Shown here piece by piece: positions 23,703 to 32,756 of a stretch of DNA of 64,000 bases; positions within the stretch are counted from its first letter, which is position 1, and each line of letters begins with the position of its first letter. This DNA is from Aeromicrobium panaciterrae (lineage in GTDB: Bacteria; Actinomycetota; Actinomycetes; Propionibacteriales; Nocardioidaceae), in NCBI RefSeq assembly GCF_031457275.1, contig NZ_JAVDWH010000001.1, forward strand, positions 992,001 to 1,056,000, given 5' to 3'. The position numbers were made by a program, and so were the translations under genes. The notes under the pieces are model-generated. The model saw only the letters and a list, made by a program, of their open reading frames with translations. It searched no databases and was not told the origin of the DNA.

Positions 23703-23969
23703 ATGCCGCAGATCTTCTTCGACTCCGACGACGACGCCACCGAACTGATCATGGCGCTCGAGGCCGAGGGCTACACGACCGCGCTGAATCGCGAGGCATT
23801 CGCCGGCGAGGAGGACTGGGAGGATCGTGCGTGGGTGCTGGACGTGGAGCCCTTCGACGACCGGGTCATCGAGATGGTCGACGTCTACGGCGGCTGGATG
23901 CCCGGCGACGAACAACTACCTGCCGAGCCGACAGAGCTCCCGGAAGAGCCCAAACGTCTCAAGGACTAG
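23703..23969 (+). CDS. small acidic hypothetical protein
   Basis: 88-residue, strongly acidic protein. It starts PQIFFDSDDDATELIMALEA, followed by EGYTTALNREAFAGEEDWED, WVLDVEPFDDRVIEMVDVYGGW and a Glu/Pro-rich tail. The alternating strand-helix pattern suggests a ferredoxin-like alpha/beta domain, comparable to small actinobacterial proteins of unknown function. No family name recognised. The TACGAT promoter and leaderless spacing support the start at 23703. The stop shares CTAG with the convergent nitrilase-family gene. Confidence 0.6.
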   Translation: MPQIFFDSDDDATELIMALEAEGYTTALNREAFAGEEDWEDRAWVLDVEPFDDRVIEMVDVYGGWMPGDEQLPAEPTELPEEPKRLKD

Positions 23970-24883
23970 GCACTGATTTTCGAGCCAGCGCCGTTCTTGT
24001 CGTACCAGCGGCGTCCGTGCCAGCCCTGAAGTTTCCATCCCAAATACTTGGTCATGGGGTCCAGGCCCTGGATCCAAAAGTCATCGGTCAGGGTCTCGGT
24101 GGGCTCGACGCGGCCGGGCGTGATGTCGGCGACCACGACTCCCGATCCATCTTCCGGAGCCCGCCATCCGAGGATGTTGCCCTGCGCGTCGCAGATGCTT
24201 GCTCCGCCGCGGTAGCTGGACGAGTAGGTGCCGGGGAGCGCTGGCGTAGGGCAGCGGAAGCGTCCCGAATGGGCTGCGTCGACCACCGGCGTACCCATCA
24301 GCCGGGCAAAGGTGGGGATCCAATCGACCCAGGCATCCATCTTCTTGGTCATGTACTCCGGCGTCCCCTTGGCAGCACCCCATCTGCACGACCCACCGAC
24401 CACGACATCGACCTTGCCCCGGAGGCGCTTCACGGTCTGACTGCGGTTGAACTCCAGGCACAGCCCAATGCCGGCGGTGACGTCTCCGACGGAGATGATG
24501 CCGTCATCGGTGCCGCCGACGTAGAAGCAGTTCTCCCACATGCTGGGGATGTCCTTGTCGTGCCGACCGGCGATGCCGTCCGGGGTGGCGAGGAAGAAAG
24601 CGTTGCGGACGTGGCCGTCGTCATCGAGGCACAGGAACGATCCTCCGACCGTCGCGTCGTGACGCTTTGCCAGGTCGAGAAGGAGCTGCGTCGGTGTCCC
24701 TTCAGGCGGGAACACGCAGTCGGTTAACTTCTCGTCGAAGCCCATCCCGGTCGTGAAGAACTCGGGCAACAGGATCCAGTCGGCGCCCTCGCGTGCTGCC
24801 TCGTCGGCCAGCCGTTCGCACTCGGCGAGGTTGGCGTCGACATCGGCGAGAATCGTCGCGGTTTGGACAGCTGCTGCGCGCAT
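23966..24883 (-). CDS. carbon-nitrogen hydrolase (nitrilase superfamily)
   Basis: 305-residue member of the nitrilase superfamily, which hydrolyses amides, carbamoyl groups or nitriles through a Glu-Lys-Cys triad. All three residues are visible: Glu in LLPEFFTT (about residue 41), Lys in GRHDKDIPS (about 110) and Cys in GIGLCLEFNR (about 142). The C-terminal ten residues or so extend beyond the usual core. Substrate not predictable. ATG at 24883 with AAGGA about 7 bp upstream. It ends 4 bp into the convergent small acidic gene and starts downstream of the S9 peptidase gene on the same strand (47 bp). Confidence 0.86.
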   Translation of the reverse strand: MRAAAVQTATILADVDANLAECERLADEAAREGADWILLPEFFTTGMGFDEKLTDCVFPPEGTPTQLLLDLAKRHDATVGGSFLCLDDDGHVRNAFFLATPDGIAGRHDKDIPSMWENCFYVGGTDDGIISVGDVTAGIGLCLEFNRSQTVKRLRGKVDVVVGGSCRWGAAKGTPEYMTKKMDAWVDWIPTFARLMGTPVVDAAHSGRFRCPTPALPGTYSSSYRGGASICDAQGNILGWRAPEDGSGVVVADITPGRVEPTETLTDDFWIQGLDPMTKYLGWKLQGWHGRRWYDKNGAGSKISA

Positions 24884-24930
24884 ACCGGCATCCTTTTGAT
24901 CGCCCGATTGCGCTGACCCTACGGGGGTTG

Positions 24931-27012
24931 TCAGACGTCCAGTGCGCTTTTCAAGAAGTCGACCTGCAGAAGTTTGAGGTTCTCGGCGACGACTTCCTGC
25001 GGAGTCATGTGCGTGACACCCGAGAGCGGCAGCACGGTGTGCGGTCGACCGGCGGCCAACAATGCAGATGACAACTGCAGCGTGTGTGCCGCGACAACGT
25101 TGTCGTCCGCGAGTCCGTGAATGATCATCAGCGGACGCTCGAGCGCGGGTGCCAACGGAATCAGCGAGTTGCGGTCGTAGACGTCGGGTTGCGTATTCGG
25201 GTCACCTAGATAGCGCTCGGTGTAGCACGTGTCGTAGAGACGCCACTCGGTCACAGGTGCTCCAGCAACCGCGGCGTGGAACACGTCGGGCCGACGGAGA
25301 ACTGCAAGGGCAGAGAGATAGCCGCCGTACGACCAACCCGTGATGCCGACGCGCGAGGTGTCGACGTCTTCCGGGTACGCCTCTGCGACGGCCGCGAGAG
25401 CGTCGACCTGGTCGTCGAGAGTGACTCCGGCGAAGTCATCCTGCACGGCTCGTTCGAAATCGTGGCCGCGACCGGGTGTGCCGCGACCGTCCGAGACGAT
25501 GACGACGAAGCCCTGGTCAGCGAGCCACTGCGCCTCGAGGAAGGCGCGCGCCGAAGCAACCACGCGCTGGGCGTGCGGACCGCCGTATGGATCCATCAGC
25601 ACTGGCAGCTTGTGCGACCCGGCCTTGTGGTCGCGGGGGAACAGCACTGCCGTACGGAGCTCGTGCTTGCCGGCCAGGAGCAGGCGAACCTCGGGATGGT
25701 GCGGGGGCGTCTCGCTGACGACGGTGATCGGTGCGGGTTCAGCACCTTCGCGATGCACCATGACCGTCGTGCCAACAGCCTCAAGCGCTGAACGACTGAT
25801 GACCGTTGTGGGCCCACTGATCAGTGCGCCGTGAACGGCCGCGCCTTCAGTGATGGGGGTGACGGTGCCGTCGAGGCCGAACCGTACGACGTTCACCTCG
25901 ACTGGCTCCTGTGACGCGGACGCCACAACGCAATCCTCGAACACCTCGACGATGCCGCGAACTTGCCAACCGTCGGGGGTGATCGCAGTGCCGTCGACGA
26001 GAATGCGGCGCCAGCCGTCGAGGTCTTCGACGGTGACCAGTGCACCACCGGGCGCGAATCGCGGTCCTGCTGAGAGCTCGACCCAGGCCGGGTCAGTCAG
26101 CTCGCGGAGCACGTTCGTACGGCCGGTGGCGACGTCAACCGACAGGATCAGCGATGACTTCTGGTCGCGGCTGAGTACCTGGATGACCGGATCGCCATCG
26201 GCGCTCCAGCTGACGCGACCGAGGTACTCGTACGCCGCGCGGTCCCACTCAACCTGCGTGCGGTTGCCGTCCAGGTCGACGTGCCACAGCGTGACGTCGG
26301 AGTTCGGAGTTCCTGCGGCGGGGTAGCGGCGAGCAACAGGTGTGCGCTCGGGGTGCTCGGGGTCGGCGATGTGCCAGGTCTGGACGTTCGCGTCGTCGAA
26401 GCGTTCGACGAGCAACGACTGGCCATCGGGTGCCCACCAGAAGCCGCGGAATCGTTCCATCTCCTCGGCGGCGATGAATTCCGCCTGACCCCAGACCTCG
26501 GTGTCCGACTCGGGTGTGACCAGAGCGCGCTCATCCTGTCCGTTGACGCCAATGACTCGCAGCGCGCCGCCTGAGGCGTACACGATGAGTCGACCGGTCG
26601 GGTCGAGGCGTGGATCGATGACGGCGCCGACGCTCGGCAGGGAGTGAACAGCCTTGGCGCCGAGGTGCACGGCCCAGAGCTGTCCCGAAAGGGTGAAGCA
26701 GGCCCAGCGTCCCGTCTTGTCGACGTCGTAGCCGACGAGGCCGCCCGAACCTTCGCGGCTGCGTTCGCGACGTGAGCGCTCCTCGGGCGACAGCTGCTCG
26801 CCGTCTTCGCCGAGCAGGGCAACAGGGTCGACCAGGAGGGACTCAGTAGCGCTTGCGACGTCGTATTCCCACAGTTGTCCCAGGGCGGTGACGCCATCGG
26901 GCGTACGGATGAATCGGACCGTCGCGCCATCGGGCGAGATCGTCAGGTTTCGTGGGATGCCAAGGGTGAAACGCTGCGTCCGTGCAGCCAAGCGGGGGTA
27001 CGACGTGGTCAT
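24931..27012 (-). CDS. S9 family prolyl oligopeptidase (dipeptidyl peptidase IV-like)
   Basis: 693-residue serine peptidase. The N-terminal two thirds form a beta propeller, with the DPP IV-type segment AAEEMERFRGFWWAPDG whose paired glutamates normally bind the substrate N-terminus. The C-terminal alpha/beta hydrolase domain carries Ser561 in GWSYGG, the acid in HGLADDN (about 635) and His668 in GVTHMT. It probably removes X-Pro or X-Ala dipeptides. No signal peptide, so cytoplasmic. I start at ATG 27012 (MTTSYPRLAARTQRF); an extra ATG four codons upstream is possible. TTGGAT sits at -12 to -7. Confidence 0.9.
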   Translation of the reverse strand: MTTSYPRLAARTQRFTLGIPRNLTISPDGATVRFIRTPDGVTALGQLWEYDVASATESLLVDPVALLGEDGEQLSPEERSRRERSREGSGGLVGYDVDKTGRWACFTLSGQLWAVHLGAKAVHSLPSVGAVIDPRLDPTGRLIVYASGGALRVIGVNGQDERALVTPESDTEVWGQAEFIAAEEMERFRGFWWAPDGQSLLVERFDDANVQTWHIADPEHPERTPVARRYPAAGTPNSDVTLWHVDLDGNRTQVEWDRAAYEYLGRVSWSADGDPVIQVLSRDQKSSLILSVDVATGRTNVLRELTDPAWVELSAGPRFAPGGALVTVEDLDGWRRILVDGTAITPDGWQVRGIVEVFEDCVVASASQEPVEVNVVRFGLDGTVTPITEGAAVHGALISGPTTVISRSALEAVGTTVMVHREGAEPAPITVVSETPPHHPEVRLLLAGKHELRTAVLFPRDHKAGSHKLPVLMDPYGGPHAQRVVASARAFLEAQWLADQGFVVIVSDGRGTPGRGHDFERAVQDDFAGVTLDDQVDALAAVAEAYPEDVDTSRVGITGWSYGGYLSALAVLRRPDVFHAAVAGAPVTEWRLYDTCYTERYLGDPNTQPDVYDRNSLIPLAPALERPLMIIHGLADDNVVAAHTLQLSSALLAAGRPHTVLPLSGVTHMTPQEVVAENLKLLQVDFLKSALDV

Positions 27013-27040
27013 GCCCCGATCCAATCACGGAGGTGGTCAG

Positions 27041-27046
27041 TAGCCT
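27041..27046 (+). promoter_or_regulatory. -10 element of mshB
   Basis: TAGCCT ends exactly 6 bp before the ATG at 27053; the bases between contain no ribosome binding site. Confidence 0.45.
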
Positions 27047-27052
27047 TGGGGC

Positions 27053-27958
27053 ATGCCTCTCAGCGACCGCCGCATCCTGTTCGTGCACGCGCATCCCGAT
27101 GACGAGGTCATCAACAACGGAGCCACGATGGCGAAGTACGTCACCGAGGGCGTTCAGGTCACCTTGGTCACCTGCACAGCCGGCGAGATGGGCGAGGTCC
27201 TGGTACCTGACCTGGAGCACCTGGCGTTCGACAAAGAAGGTGGGCTCGGCGAGCACCGCCAGGGCGAGCTGGCCGATGCCATGAAGGCCGTTGGCGTGAC
27301 GGATCACCGCTTTCTCGGTGGATTCGGCCGCTTCCACGATTCCGGCATGTCCTGGGCCGACGACGGCTCGGCGACTGCCGCTGAGGAGACTCCTGACGGA
27401 GCGTTCTGGCATGCCGATCTGCTCGTCGCATCTGACCTGCTGGTTGAGATCATTCGCGAGCTCAAGCCGCAAATACTGGTGACATACGACCAGTTCGGAG
27501 GATATGGCCACCCCGATCACATTCAGGCGCACCGCGTCGCGACGTATGCGATGGAGCTCTCGGCCGTACGTTCGTACAAGCCGGAGCTCGGCGAGGCCTG
27601 GGATGTACCGAAGGCCTACTGGGTCGCGATGTCGAGGTCGCAGATGAGCGAAGGCATCAAGCAGGTACGCGCGGCGGGTGACGAGACGTCCTTCGCGGAC
27701 TGGGACCCGGACAATTTGCCGTTTGGCGCGACCGACGAGGAGCTCGACGCGGTCGTGGACGCGACCGAGTTCGTCGAAGCCAAGATGGAAGCGATGAAGG
27801 CGCACCCGACCCAGATCGCCTTGGACGGACCGTTCTTCGCTCTGTCGAACAACCTCGGCAACCAGGTCTGGGGCAAGGAGTTCTATCGCCTCGCCAAGGG
27901 CACGCTCGGACCAGTCGGCCCGGACGGGCTAGAGGAAGACCTCTTTGCCGGGCTCTGA
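27053..27958 (+). CDS. mshB: N-acetyl-1-D-myo-inositol-2-amino-2-deoxy-alpha-D-glucopyranoside deacetylase
   Basis: Zinc deacetylase of mycothiol biosynthesis; it removes acetate from GlcNAc-inositol in the cytoplasm. The 301-residue length and motifs fit MshB. AHPDDE puts zinc ligands at H14 and D17 with D16 as catalytic base, and GGYGHPDHIQAH provides H152 and H155, the latter the third zinc ligand. The C-terminal LSNNLGNQVWGKEFYRLA matches the MshB tail. Mca, the related mycothiol-conjugate amidase, is the alternative; adjacency to a DUF6113-like membrane gene favours MshB, as in streptomycetes. The promoter indicates a leaderless message. The membrane gene follows after 3 bp. Confidence 0.9.
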   Translation: MPLSDRRILFVHAHPDDEVINNGATMAKYVTEGVQVTLVTCTAGEMGEVLVPDLEHLAFDKEGGLGEHRQGELADAMKAVGVTDHRFLGGFGRFHDSGMSWADDGSATAAEETPDGAFWHADLLVASDLLVEIIRELKPQILVTYDQFGGYGHPDHIQAHRVATYAMELSAVRSYKPELGEAWDVPKAYWVAMSRSQMSEGIKQVRAAGDETSFADWDPDNLPFGATDEELDAVVDATEFVEAKMEAMKAHPTQIALDGPFFALSNNLGNQVWGKEFYRLAKGTLGPVGPDGLEEDLFAGL

Positions 27959-27961
27959 TTC

Positions 27962-28297
27962 ATGAAACGCGCTGCCCTCGTACTGGTCGGGGCCTACTTG
28001 TGTGCCATCGCTGCGATCGTGCACCGACATTCCTCCACGATCGCTGGAGCCAAGATTCCGTGGGGTCTGATCCTCGCGCTGGTCGCCACCGCTGCGGTCG
28101 TTCTCGCAGCGAGCGAGCTGATGCGGGTCGGAGGCGCCTGGCTGGGTCTGGGGTGGGCCGCGATGCTCACCGCACTTCAGCTTTCTCCGGGCGGTAGTTA
28201 CCTCGTGGCCACCGATTGGATCGGTCTGACGTTTGCGGCTGGATCGCTCGCCCTCATAGTGTGGGGCGCGCTCCGCACTCCTAGGGTTGAGCGATGA
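27962..28297 (+). CDS. small membrane protein downstream of mshB (DUF6113-like)
   Basis: 111-residue protein with four hydrophobic segments (about 4-20, 34-53, 59-74 and 88-103) and short basic ends. Small membrane proteins of this size follow mshB in several actinobacteria, where the family is labelled DUF6113; the match is by size, topology and position rather than by clear motifs. ATG at 27962, 3 bp after the mshB stop, so it is probably co-transcribed. The VanW gene starts 22 bp downstream with its own ribosome binding site. Function unknown. Confidence 0.65.
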   Translation: MKRAALVLVGAYLCAIAAIVHRHSSTIAGAKIPWGLILALVATAAVVLAASELMRVGGAWLGLGWAAMLTALQLSPGGSYLVATDWIGLTFAAGSLALIVWGALRTPRVER

Positions 28298-28319
28298 CGA
28301 CGGTTCTGAAGGGGGACGA

Positions 28320-30476
28320 ATGACAGACCGCCCGGACGAGCCCGACGCCACCGAGTCGCCCGAGCCCAGAGACGAGAACGTCGAGGACGTCGTCGACGAG
28401 GCTGCCGAGGTTGATCCCGACATCGACGCTGCCTTGGACTCCGAGGCCGAGGACATCGCCGAACCGGAAGTCGAAGCCGACGTCGAGGTTGACCACGAGG
28501 ATGAGCCCGAGGTCGAGGAGCCGGAAGAACCGGATGAGCCTGTCGACTCCGATGAAGAAGCTGACGCAGACCCTGAAGACGACGAGCCAGAAGAACTCGA
28601 CTCCGACGAAGAGGCTGACGCAGACCCTGAAGACGACGAGCCAGAAGAGCTCGAGTCCGAAGCAGGGCTTGAGCCAGAGGACGACGATGTCGTGCCGGAA
28701 GGCGCGTTCGATCCCGATGCTGACGATGTCGTCGTTGCTGCCGCCGCACCCATCCACGAAGTTGGGGACGACGACGATGGCCCTTCGCACAACGGTCGCC
28801 GGGTACTGCTCGGAATCCTCGGTCTGGTTGCTGCGCTGTACGTAGCCGGCTACTTCCTTACTGGATCCCGTATGCCCGCCAACGCGACGATCGGAGGCGT
28901 CGACGTCAGCGGCAAGTCACCGTCGGCCGCGCGGGCAGCAGTCGATCAGGAACTGACGCCGCGCATCGCCAACGAGATCGTGCTCAACCACGGCAAGAAG
29001 GAGTTCCGCATCAAGCCCGCCGATGCCGGACTCGTCTTCAACCTTGATCGGTCAATCGAAGAGGCCGGCGGCAACCGCAGCTGGAACCCGTCGGAGATGG
29101 TTGGACTGTTCTTCGGTGATCACGAGACGGCTCCCGCACTCGACGTCGACGACGCGAAGCTTCAAAGCGTGATCGGCACAATCGGCGAGTCGGTCAACCT
29201 TGAGGTCGTTGAAGCGCAGATCACGTTCCCCAAGGGCAAGCCCACACCCCGCGAGCCGAAGGCGGGACTTGTCGTTGCCCGTGATGACGCAGCTGAAGCA
29301 ATGAAGGGTGCATACCTGGTCACGGACAAGCCGGTTGCAGTGCCGACCGTCGTGGTCGAGCCTGCGGTCGACGCTGACGGCCTTGCGGACGCGATGAAGA
29401 CGATCGCCGAACCAGCTGTCGCTGGTCCCGTCACTCTTGCTGTCGGTGACAAGAAGGTCTCTCTTCCCGTCAGCGCCTACACGCCTGCCCTCGTCATACA
29501 CATCGAGGACAACGTGCTCAAGCCGTACATCGACCCCAAGAAGCTGGCCAAGCCACTGACCAATTCGGTGACTGGCCTTGGCAAGAAGGCCGTCGATGCG
29601 ACGGTTCGCATCGAGAACGGCAAGCCTGTCGTCATTCCGGGCAAGGAAGGCGTCGGTCTGCAGCCCGAGGAGATGGCCAAGAAGCTTCTGCCGGTGATCG
29701 ACAAGACCGGCGACGAACGCAGGATCTCGATCAAGGCCAAGGTTGTCGACCCGCTGTTCACGACCAAGGACGCCAAGGCCCTCAAGATCAAGGAACGCAT
29801 CAGCAGCTTCACGACGCACTTTCCGTACGCCGAATATCGCAACACCAACCAGAGTCGCGCGGCCGCGTTGCTCAACGGCACGATCATCAAGCCGGGCGAG
29901 ACGTTCAGCTTCAACAAGATCGTCGGCGAGCGGACCGTTGCCAACGGCTTTGTGTCCGGCTTCGTGATCAATGGCGGCGTGTTCCGCGAAGAGCTCGGTG
30001 GCGGCGTCTCGCAGGTCGCGACGACGATGTACAACGCCGGATTCTTCGGTGGCATGGACGACGTCGAGCACCACCCGCATGCGTTCTACATCAACCGCTA
30101 TCCCGCAGGCCGCGAAGCGACCGTCTACTACGGCAGCCTCGATCTGCGTTGGAAGAACTCGACGAAGTACGGCGTCCTCGTGCGCGCTTGGGTCGTCAAG
30201 AGCACTCCGGGCTCACAGGGTGAGATGCACGTTCAGCTGTGGAGCACCAAGATCTACGACGTGAAGTCCGGTCAGTCGGCTCGTCGCAACTTCCGGGCGC
30301 CTGGCAAGCAATACGACGACACCGACCGCTGTGTTCCGCAGGATCCGATCCAGGGCTTCGACATCGACATCTATCGGACGTTCTACAAGGACGGCAAGAA
30401 GGTGAAGTCGGAGACGGACACCGCGCACTACCAGGCGGCCGACACCGTCATCTGCGGCAAGAAACCCCCGGCTTAG
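28320..30476 (+). CDS. VanW family protein with acidic N-terminal tail
   Basis: 718-residue envelope protein. Residues 1 to about 155 are a very acidic, repeat-containing cytoplasmic tail. One membrane helix follows (RVLLGILGLVAALYVAGYFL, about 161-180). Outside the membrane come two putative peptidoglycan-binding modules (PG_binding_4-like, about 186-310 and 320-470) that share the SA-x-x-V-x-x-L pattern. The VanW domain follows (about 490-640; FPYAEYRNTNQSRAAALLNG, GETFSFNKIVGERT, GGGVSQVATTMYNA). VanW domains occur in vancomycin-resistance clusters but have no proven reaction. ATG at 28320 with AAGGGGGA at 28308-28315. The stop shares TTAG with the convergent dioxygenase gene. Confidence 0.87.
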   Translation: MTDRPDEPDATESPEPRDENVEDVVDEAAEVDPDIDAALDSEAEDIAEPEVEADVEVDHEDEPEVEEPEEPDEPVDSDEEADADPEDDEPEELDSDEEADADPEDDEPEELESEAGLEPEDDDVVPEGAFDPDADDVVVAAAAPIHEVGDDDDGPSHNGRRVLLGILGLVAALYVAGYFLTGSRMPANATIGGVDVSGKSPSAARAAVDQELTPRIANEIVLNHGKKEFRIKPADAGLVFNLDRSIEEAGGNRSWNPSEMVGLFFGDHETAPALDVDDAKLQSVIGTIGESVNLEVVEAQITFPKGKPTPREPKAGLVVARDDAAEAMKGAYLVTDKPVAVPTVVVEPAVDADGLADAMKTIAEPAVAGPVTLAVGDKKVSLPVSAYTPALVIHIEDNVLKPYIDPKKLAKPLTNSVTGLGKKAVDATVRIENGKPVVIPGKEGVGLQPEEMAKKLLPVIDKTGDERRISIKAKVVDPLFTTKDAKALKIKERISSFTTHFPYAEYRNTNQSRAAALLNGTIIKPGETFSFNKIVGERTVANGFVSGFVINGGVFREELGGGVSQVATTMYNAGFFGGMDDVEHHPHAFYINRYPAGREATVYYGSLDLRWKNSTKYGVLVRAWVVKSTPGSQGEMHVQLWSTKIYDVKSGQSARRNFRAPGKQYDDTDRCVPQDPIQGFDIDIYRTFYKDGKKVKSETDTAHYQAADTVICGKKPPA
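28545..28652 (+). repeat. 54-bp tandem duplication in the VanW acidic tail
   Basis: Two adjacent 54-bp units (28545-28598 and 28599-28652) differ at only three positions by my alignment, all synonymous third-codon changes. Each encodes the same 18 residues, DSDEEADADPEDDEPEEL. A recent in-frame duplication within a disordered acidic region. Confidence 0.85.
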
Positions 30477-31327
30477 ACCGCGACGTTCAGCGCGATCGTG
30501 TAGCCCTTGTCGACCGAGCCGGTCGCGGTGGCGAGCTGCAATGAGTAGCCGTCGCTGAAGACCATGTCACTGTCGAGCGACGTGCCGGCGAGGTTGGACA
30601 CGCTCTGCTCGTAGCCGCTGGTCGCGTAGACCTTCTTGCACACGTCCTCGGGCAGAGCGATCTGAGACGTACGCAGCTTGCCGCTCGCCGATGTTGCCTT
30701 GGCGAGGCTCGGGTAGACCTCGAAGTGGATGTGGGGCCAGCGACCTTGATAGGCCGCGGGGAAGATGCTCTTGAAGACGACCTTGCCGCTGTCGTCCGCT
30801 GCCTGCACTCCTCGCAGGTAGTTCTCGTCGGCGATCTCGGAGTCGTACATCGAGTAGCGACCCTCGCGGTCGCAGTGCCACGCATAGACGGCAGCGCCCG
30901 CGTACGGGGTCACCTTGCTCCCGGACATGTCGAAGATTGTCATCTCGATGTTCATCGGCACGCCTTCGGCGGCAGTGCTGGATGACCCGAAGCTCGTGCT
31001 GATGTCGCTGCGAACGATTCCGCTCTCGGTCAGCACGTTGACGCCGTTCGTTCCGTCCGCGGGGTAGGGGCCGCCCGTCTCCTCGGGCACCTCTGCCGTG
31101 ACGGTGCCCGAGGAGCTCGTCGGCGTCGCTGAGGTTGACGACGACGTCGCTGTGCTTGATGAAGACGTGCTCGTGGGTGAGTCGCTCCCACCACACGCGG
31201 CGAGCGCTGCTGCAAGTCCGGCGCCGCTCAGTAGGCCGAGGGCCCGGCGTCGGTTGAGCAGTGTCGGCAGGTCGTGACCCAGGCCGAGATCGTGCTCTTC
31301 AGGTGTGTCGGTGTGGTGGTGGCTCAT
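30473..31327 (-). CDS. secreted intradiol ring-cleavage dioxygenase family lipoprotein
   Basis: About 284 residues. The N-terminus has a twin-arginine signal (NRRRALGLLSGAGLAAALAAC) that ends in a lipobox, so the protein is probably Tat-exported and lipid-anchored, followed by a Ser/Thr linker. The catalytic domain resembles the protocatechuate 3,4-dioxygenase beta type. The expected iron ligands are two Tyr (RYSMYDSE, ENYLRG) and two His (WPHIHFEVY). Extracellular members of this group are poorly characterised and may act on aromatic compounds outside the cell. I start at ATG 31327 with TACGGT at 31335-31340; an ATG at 31336 is possible. The stop overlaps VanW by 4 bp. Confidence 0.83.
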   Translation of the reverse strand: MSHHHTDTPEEHDLGLGHDLPTLLNRRRALGLLSGAGLAAALAACGGSDSPTSTSSSSTATSSSTSATPTSSSGTVTAEVPEETGGPYPADGTNGVNVLTESGIVRSDISTSFGSSSTAAEGVPMNIEMTIFDMSGSKVTPYAGAAVYAWHCDREGRYSMYDSEIADENYLRGVQAADDSGKVVFKSIFPAAYQGRWPHIHFEVYPSLAKATSASGKLRTSQIALPEDVCKKVYATSGYEQSVSNLAGTSLDSDMVFSDGYSLQLATATGSVDKGYTIALNVAV

Positions 31328-31369
31328 GGTCAACACCGTACGAACGCAGTCTGGGAGGCGCCAGTGCCG

Positions 31370-32335
31370 TCACTGTGAGGTTGCTGTGGATGGCTGCAGA
31401 TAGATGTAGTCGTGGTGATCGACGAATCCGTATGGCTTGTAGAGCGCCAGCGCGGCCTCGTTCGTACGCATCGTCTGCAGGTAGGCCTTGTCGGCGCCGT
31501 GCTCGATCGCCCAGGCCAACGCAGTGTCGACTATGCGGGTGGCGAGGCCCTGACGGCGCGCATCGGGTTCGACCTCGACGCAGGCAATGCCGGCCCACTC
31601 GCCGGTGGCCACGACCCGACCGATTGCGACAGTCGGAGCTCCGATCGAGATGAACGCAACCTGCGCCGGACCTTCGAGGACCTCGCGGGCCGCAACCGGG
31701 TCGTTGACACGTCCGTAGTGGCTCAGCCATTCGTCGTCGACTGAGTCGGACGTGCGTGCCTCGGGATCGGCGGCGTACGCCGGATCGAGATCGGCGACCT
31801 GTACGACGGCGCCACCGAAGTAGCCCTCCATCGGCTCCCAACCCGCAGCCGCAAACGAATGCTCGTGCACTGATCCGACGACAACCTGAGCCAGAGCAGG
31901 TTGGTCACGTTGGGCGTAGAAGGCCTCGACCTCAGCGGTGGCATCGCCGAACGGCATCCCGGGCGAACCGTGGACCGCGACTGAGTTGGCTCGTCCCGTG
32001 AACCTGCCTGAGGCGCGGAGTTCCCACTCGCCCAACAACAACGATTCGATCGGTGGCCAGCCGCGGGACGTGATGCGCGTGAGCTCCTCGGCATCGATCG
32101 CAGCCGCTGATCGCCGCCGCAACGGTCGGTCGGGAACGGCCTTCCAGGTGACGATGTCCGTCAGCGCGACGATCGCCGTACGACCATCGCGGCGCTGGAC
32201 TGTCACGGACTGCTCATCGACCGCGAGAACCCGCCCGACGACGTCGTTCAGCGCCGGGCCGCCGGATGGTCCGACGCCTCCGGCGAGATGTCGTACGACG
32301 ACGCGTTGGCCGACTGTCGGAGCGTCTGAGGTCAC
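31370..32335 (-). CDS. GNAT family N-acetyltransferase with N-terminal extension
   Basis: 321-residue two-part protein. The first 65 residues form a small beta-rich domain (QRVVVRHLAGGVGPSGG, DVVGRVLAVDEQSVTVQRRDG) that looks like an SH3-like barrel. The C-terminal GNAT domain has the acetyl-CoA loop VEVEPDARRQGLATRIVDTALAWA (about 255-278) and the usual N-x-A-L-x-x-Y-x-x-x-GF ending (NEAALALYKPYGFVDHH). Proteins of this layout occur beside fdxA/dapC in other actinobacteria. Substrate unknown. ATG at 32335 with AACGCT at -12 to -7. It is divergent from fdxA. Confidence 0.83.
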   Translation of the reverse strand: MTSDAPTVGQRVVVRHLAGGVGPSGGPALNDVVGRVLAVDEQSVTVQRRDGRTAIVALTDIVTWKAVPDRPLRRRSAAAIDAEELTRITSRGWPPIESLLLGEWELRASGRFTGRANSVAVHGSPGMPFGDATAEVEAFYAQRDQPALAQVVVGSVHEHSFAAAGWEPMEGYFGGAVVQVADLDPAYAADPEARTSDSVDDEWLSHYGRVNDPVAAREVLEGPAQVAFISIGAPTVAIGRVVATGEWAGIACVEVEPDARRQGLATRIVDTALAWAIEHGADKAYLQTMRTNEAALALYKPYGFVDHHDYIYLQPSTATSQ

Positions 32336-32429
32336 TGGCCCAGCGTTTCATGTCCATGTATGGACCTGCTGCGCGGATATCTTGGCGGCCACGGGATAAT
32401 GGACGAGAACCTTCGAAGGAGAACACCTC

Positions 32430-32756
32430 GTGACCTACGTGATCGCCCAGCCATGTGTGGACCTCAAGGACCTCGCATGCGTGGACGAATGTCCGGTGGA
32501 CTGCATCTATGAGGGCAACCGCATGCTCTACATCCACCCCGACGAGTGCGTCGACTGTGGTGCGTGTGAGCCGGTGTGCCCCGTTGAGGCCATCTTCTAC
32601 GAGGACGACACCCCGGCGGAGTGGAAGGACTACTACACCGCCAACGTCGACTTCTTTAACGACCTGGGCTCGCCCGGCGGTGCTGCCAAGCTCGGCAAGA
32701 TCGACAAGGATCACCCGATCATCGAAGCGCTGCCGCCGCAGGAACACGACGAGTGA
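32430..32756 (+). CDS. fdxA: 7Fe ferredoxin
   Basis: 108-residue [3Fe-4S][4Fe-4S] ferredoxin, a small cytoplasmic electron carrier. By alignment with Azotobacter FdI, C9, C17 and C50 would hold the 3Fe cluster, and C21, C40, C43 and C46 the 4Fe cluster, with C25 free. The long C-terminal tail (EEWKDYYTANVDFFNDLGSP-like region) is typical of actinobacterial FdxA. GTG start at 32430 with GAAGGAG about 8 bp upstream, a real Shine-Dalgarno. The stop overlaps the start of dapC (GTGA), a linkage also seen in mycobacteria (fdxC-dapC). Confidence 0.95.
   Translation: MTYVIAQPCVDLKDLACVDECPVDCIYEGNRMLYIHPDECVDCGACEPVCPVEAIFYEDDTPAEWKDYYTANVDFFNDLGSPGGAAKLGKIDKDHPIIEALPPQEHDE

Noticed and set aside
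26843-27805. A 320-codon minus-strand open frame over mshB
   Set aside because: It covers both the S9 peptidase start and most of mshB in the wrong frame and shows no family motifs.
27053-27958. Mycothiol S-conjugate amidase (Mca)
   Set aside because: Close relative of MshB; the C-terminal tail and the neighbouring small membrane gene favour MshB.
28545-28652. CRISPR-like repeat
   Set aside because: Only two adjacent units without spacers, in frame inside a coding region.
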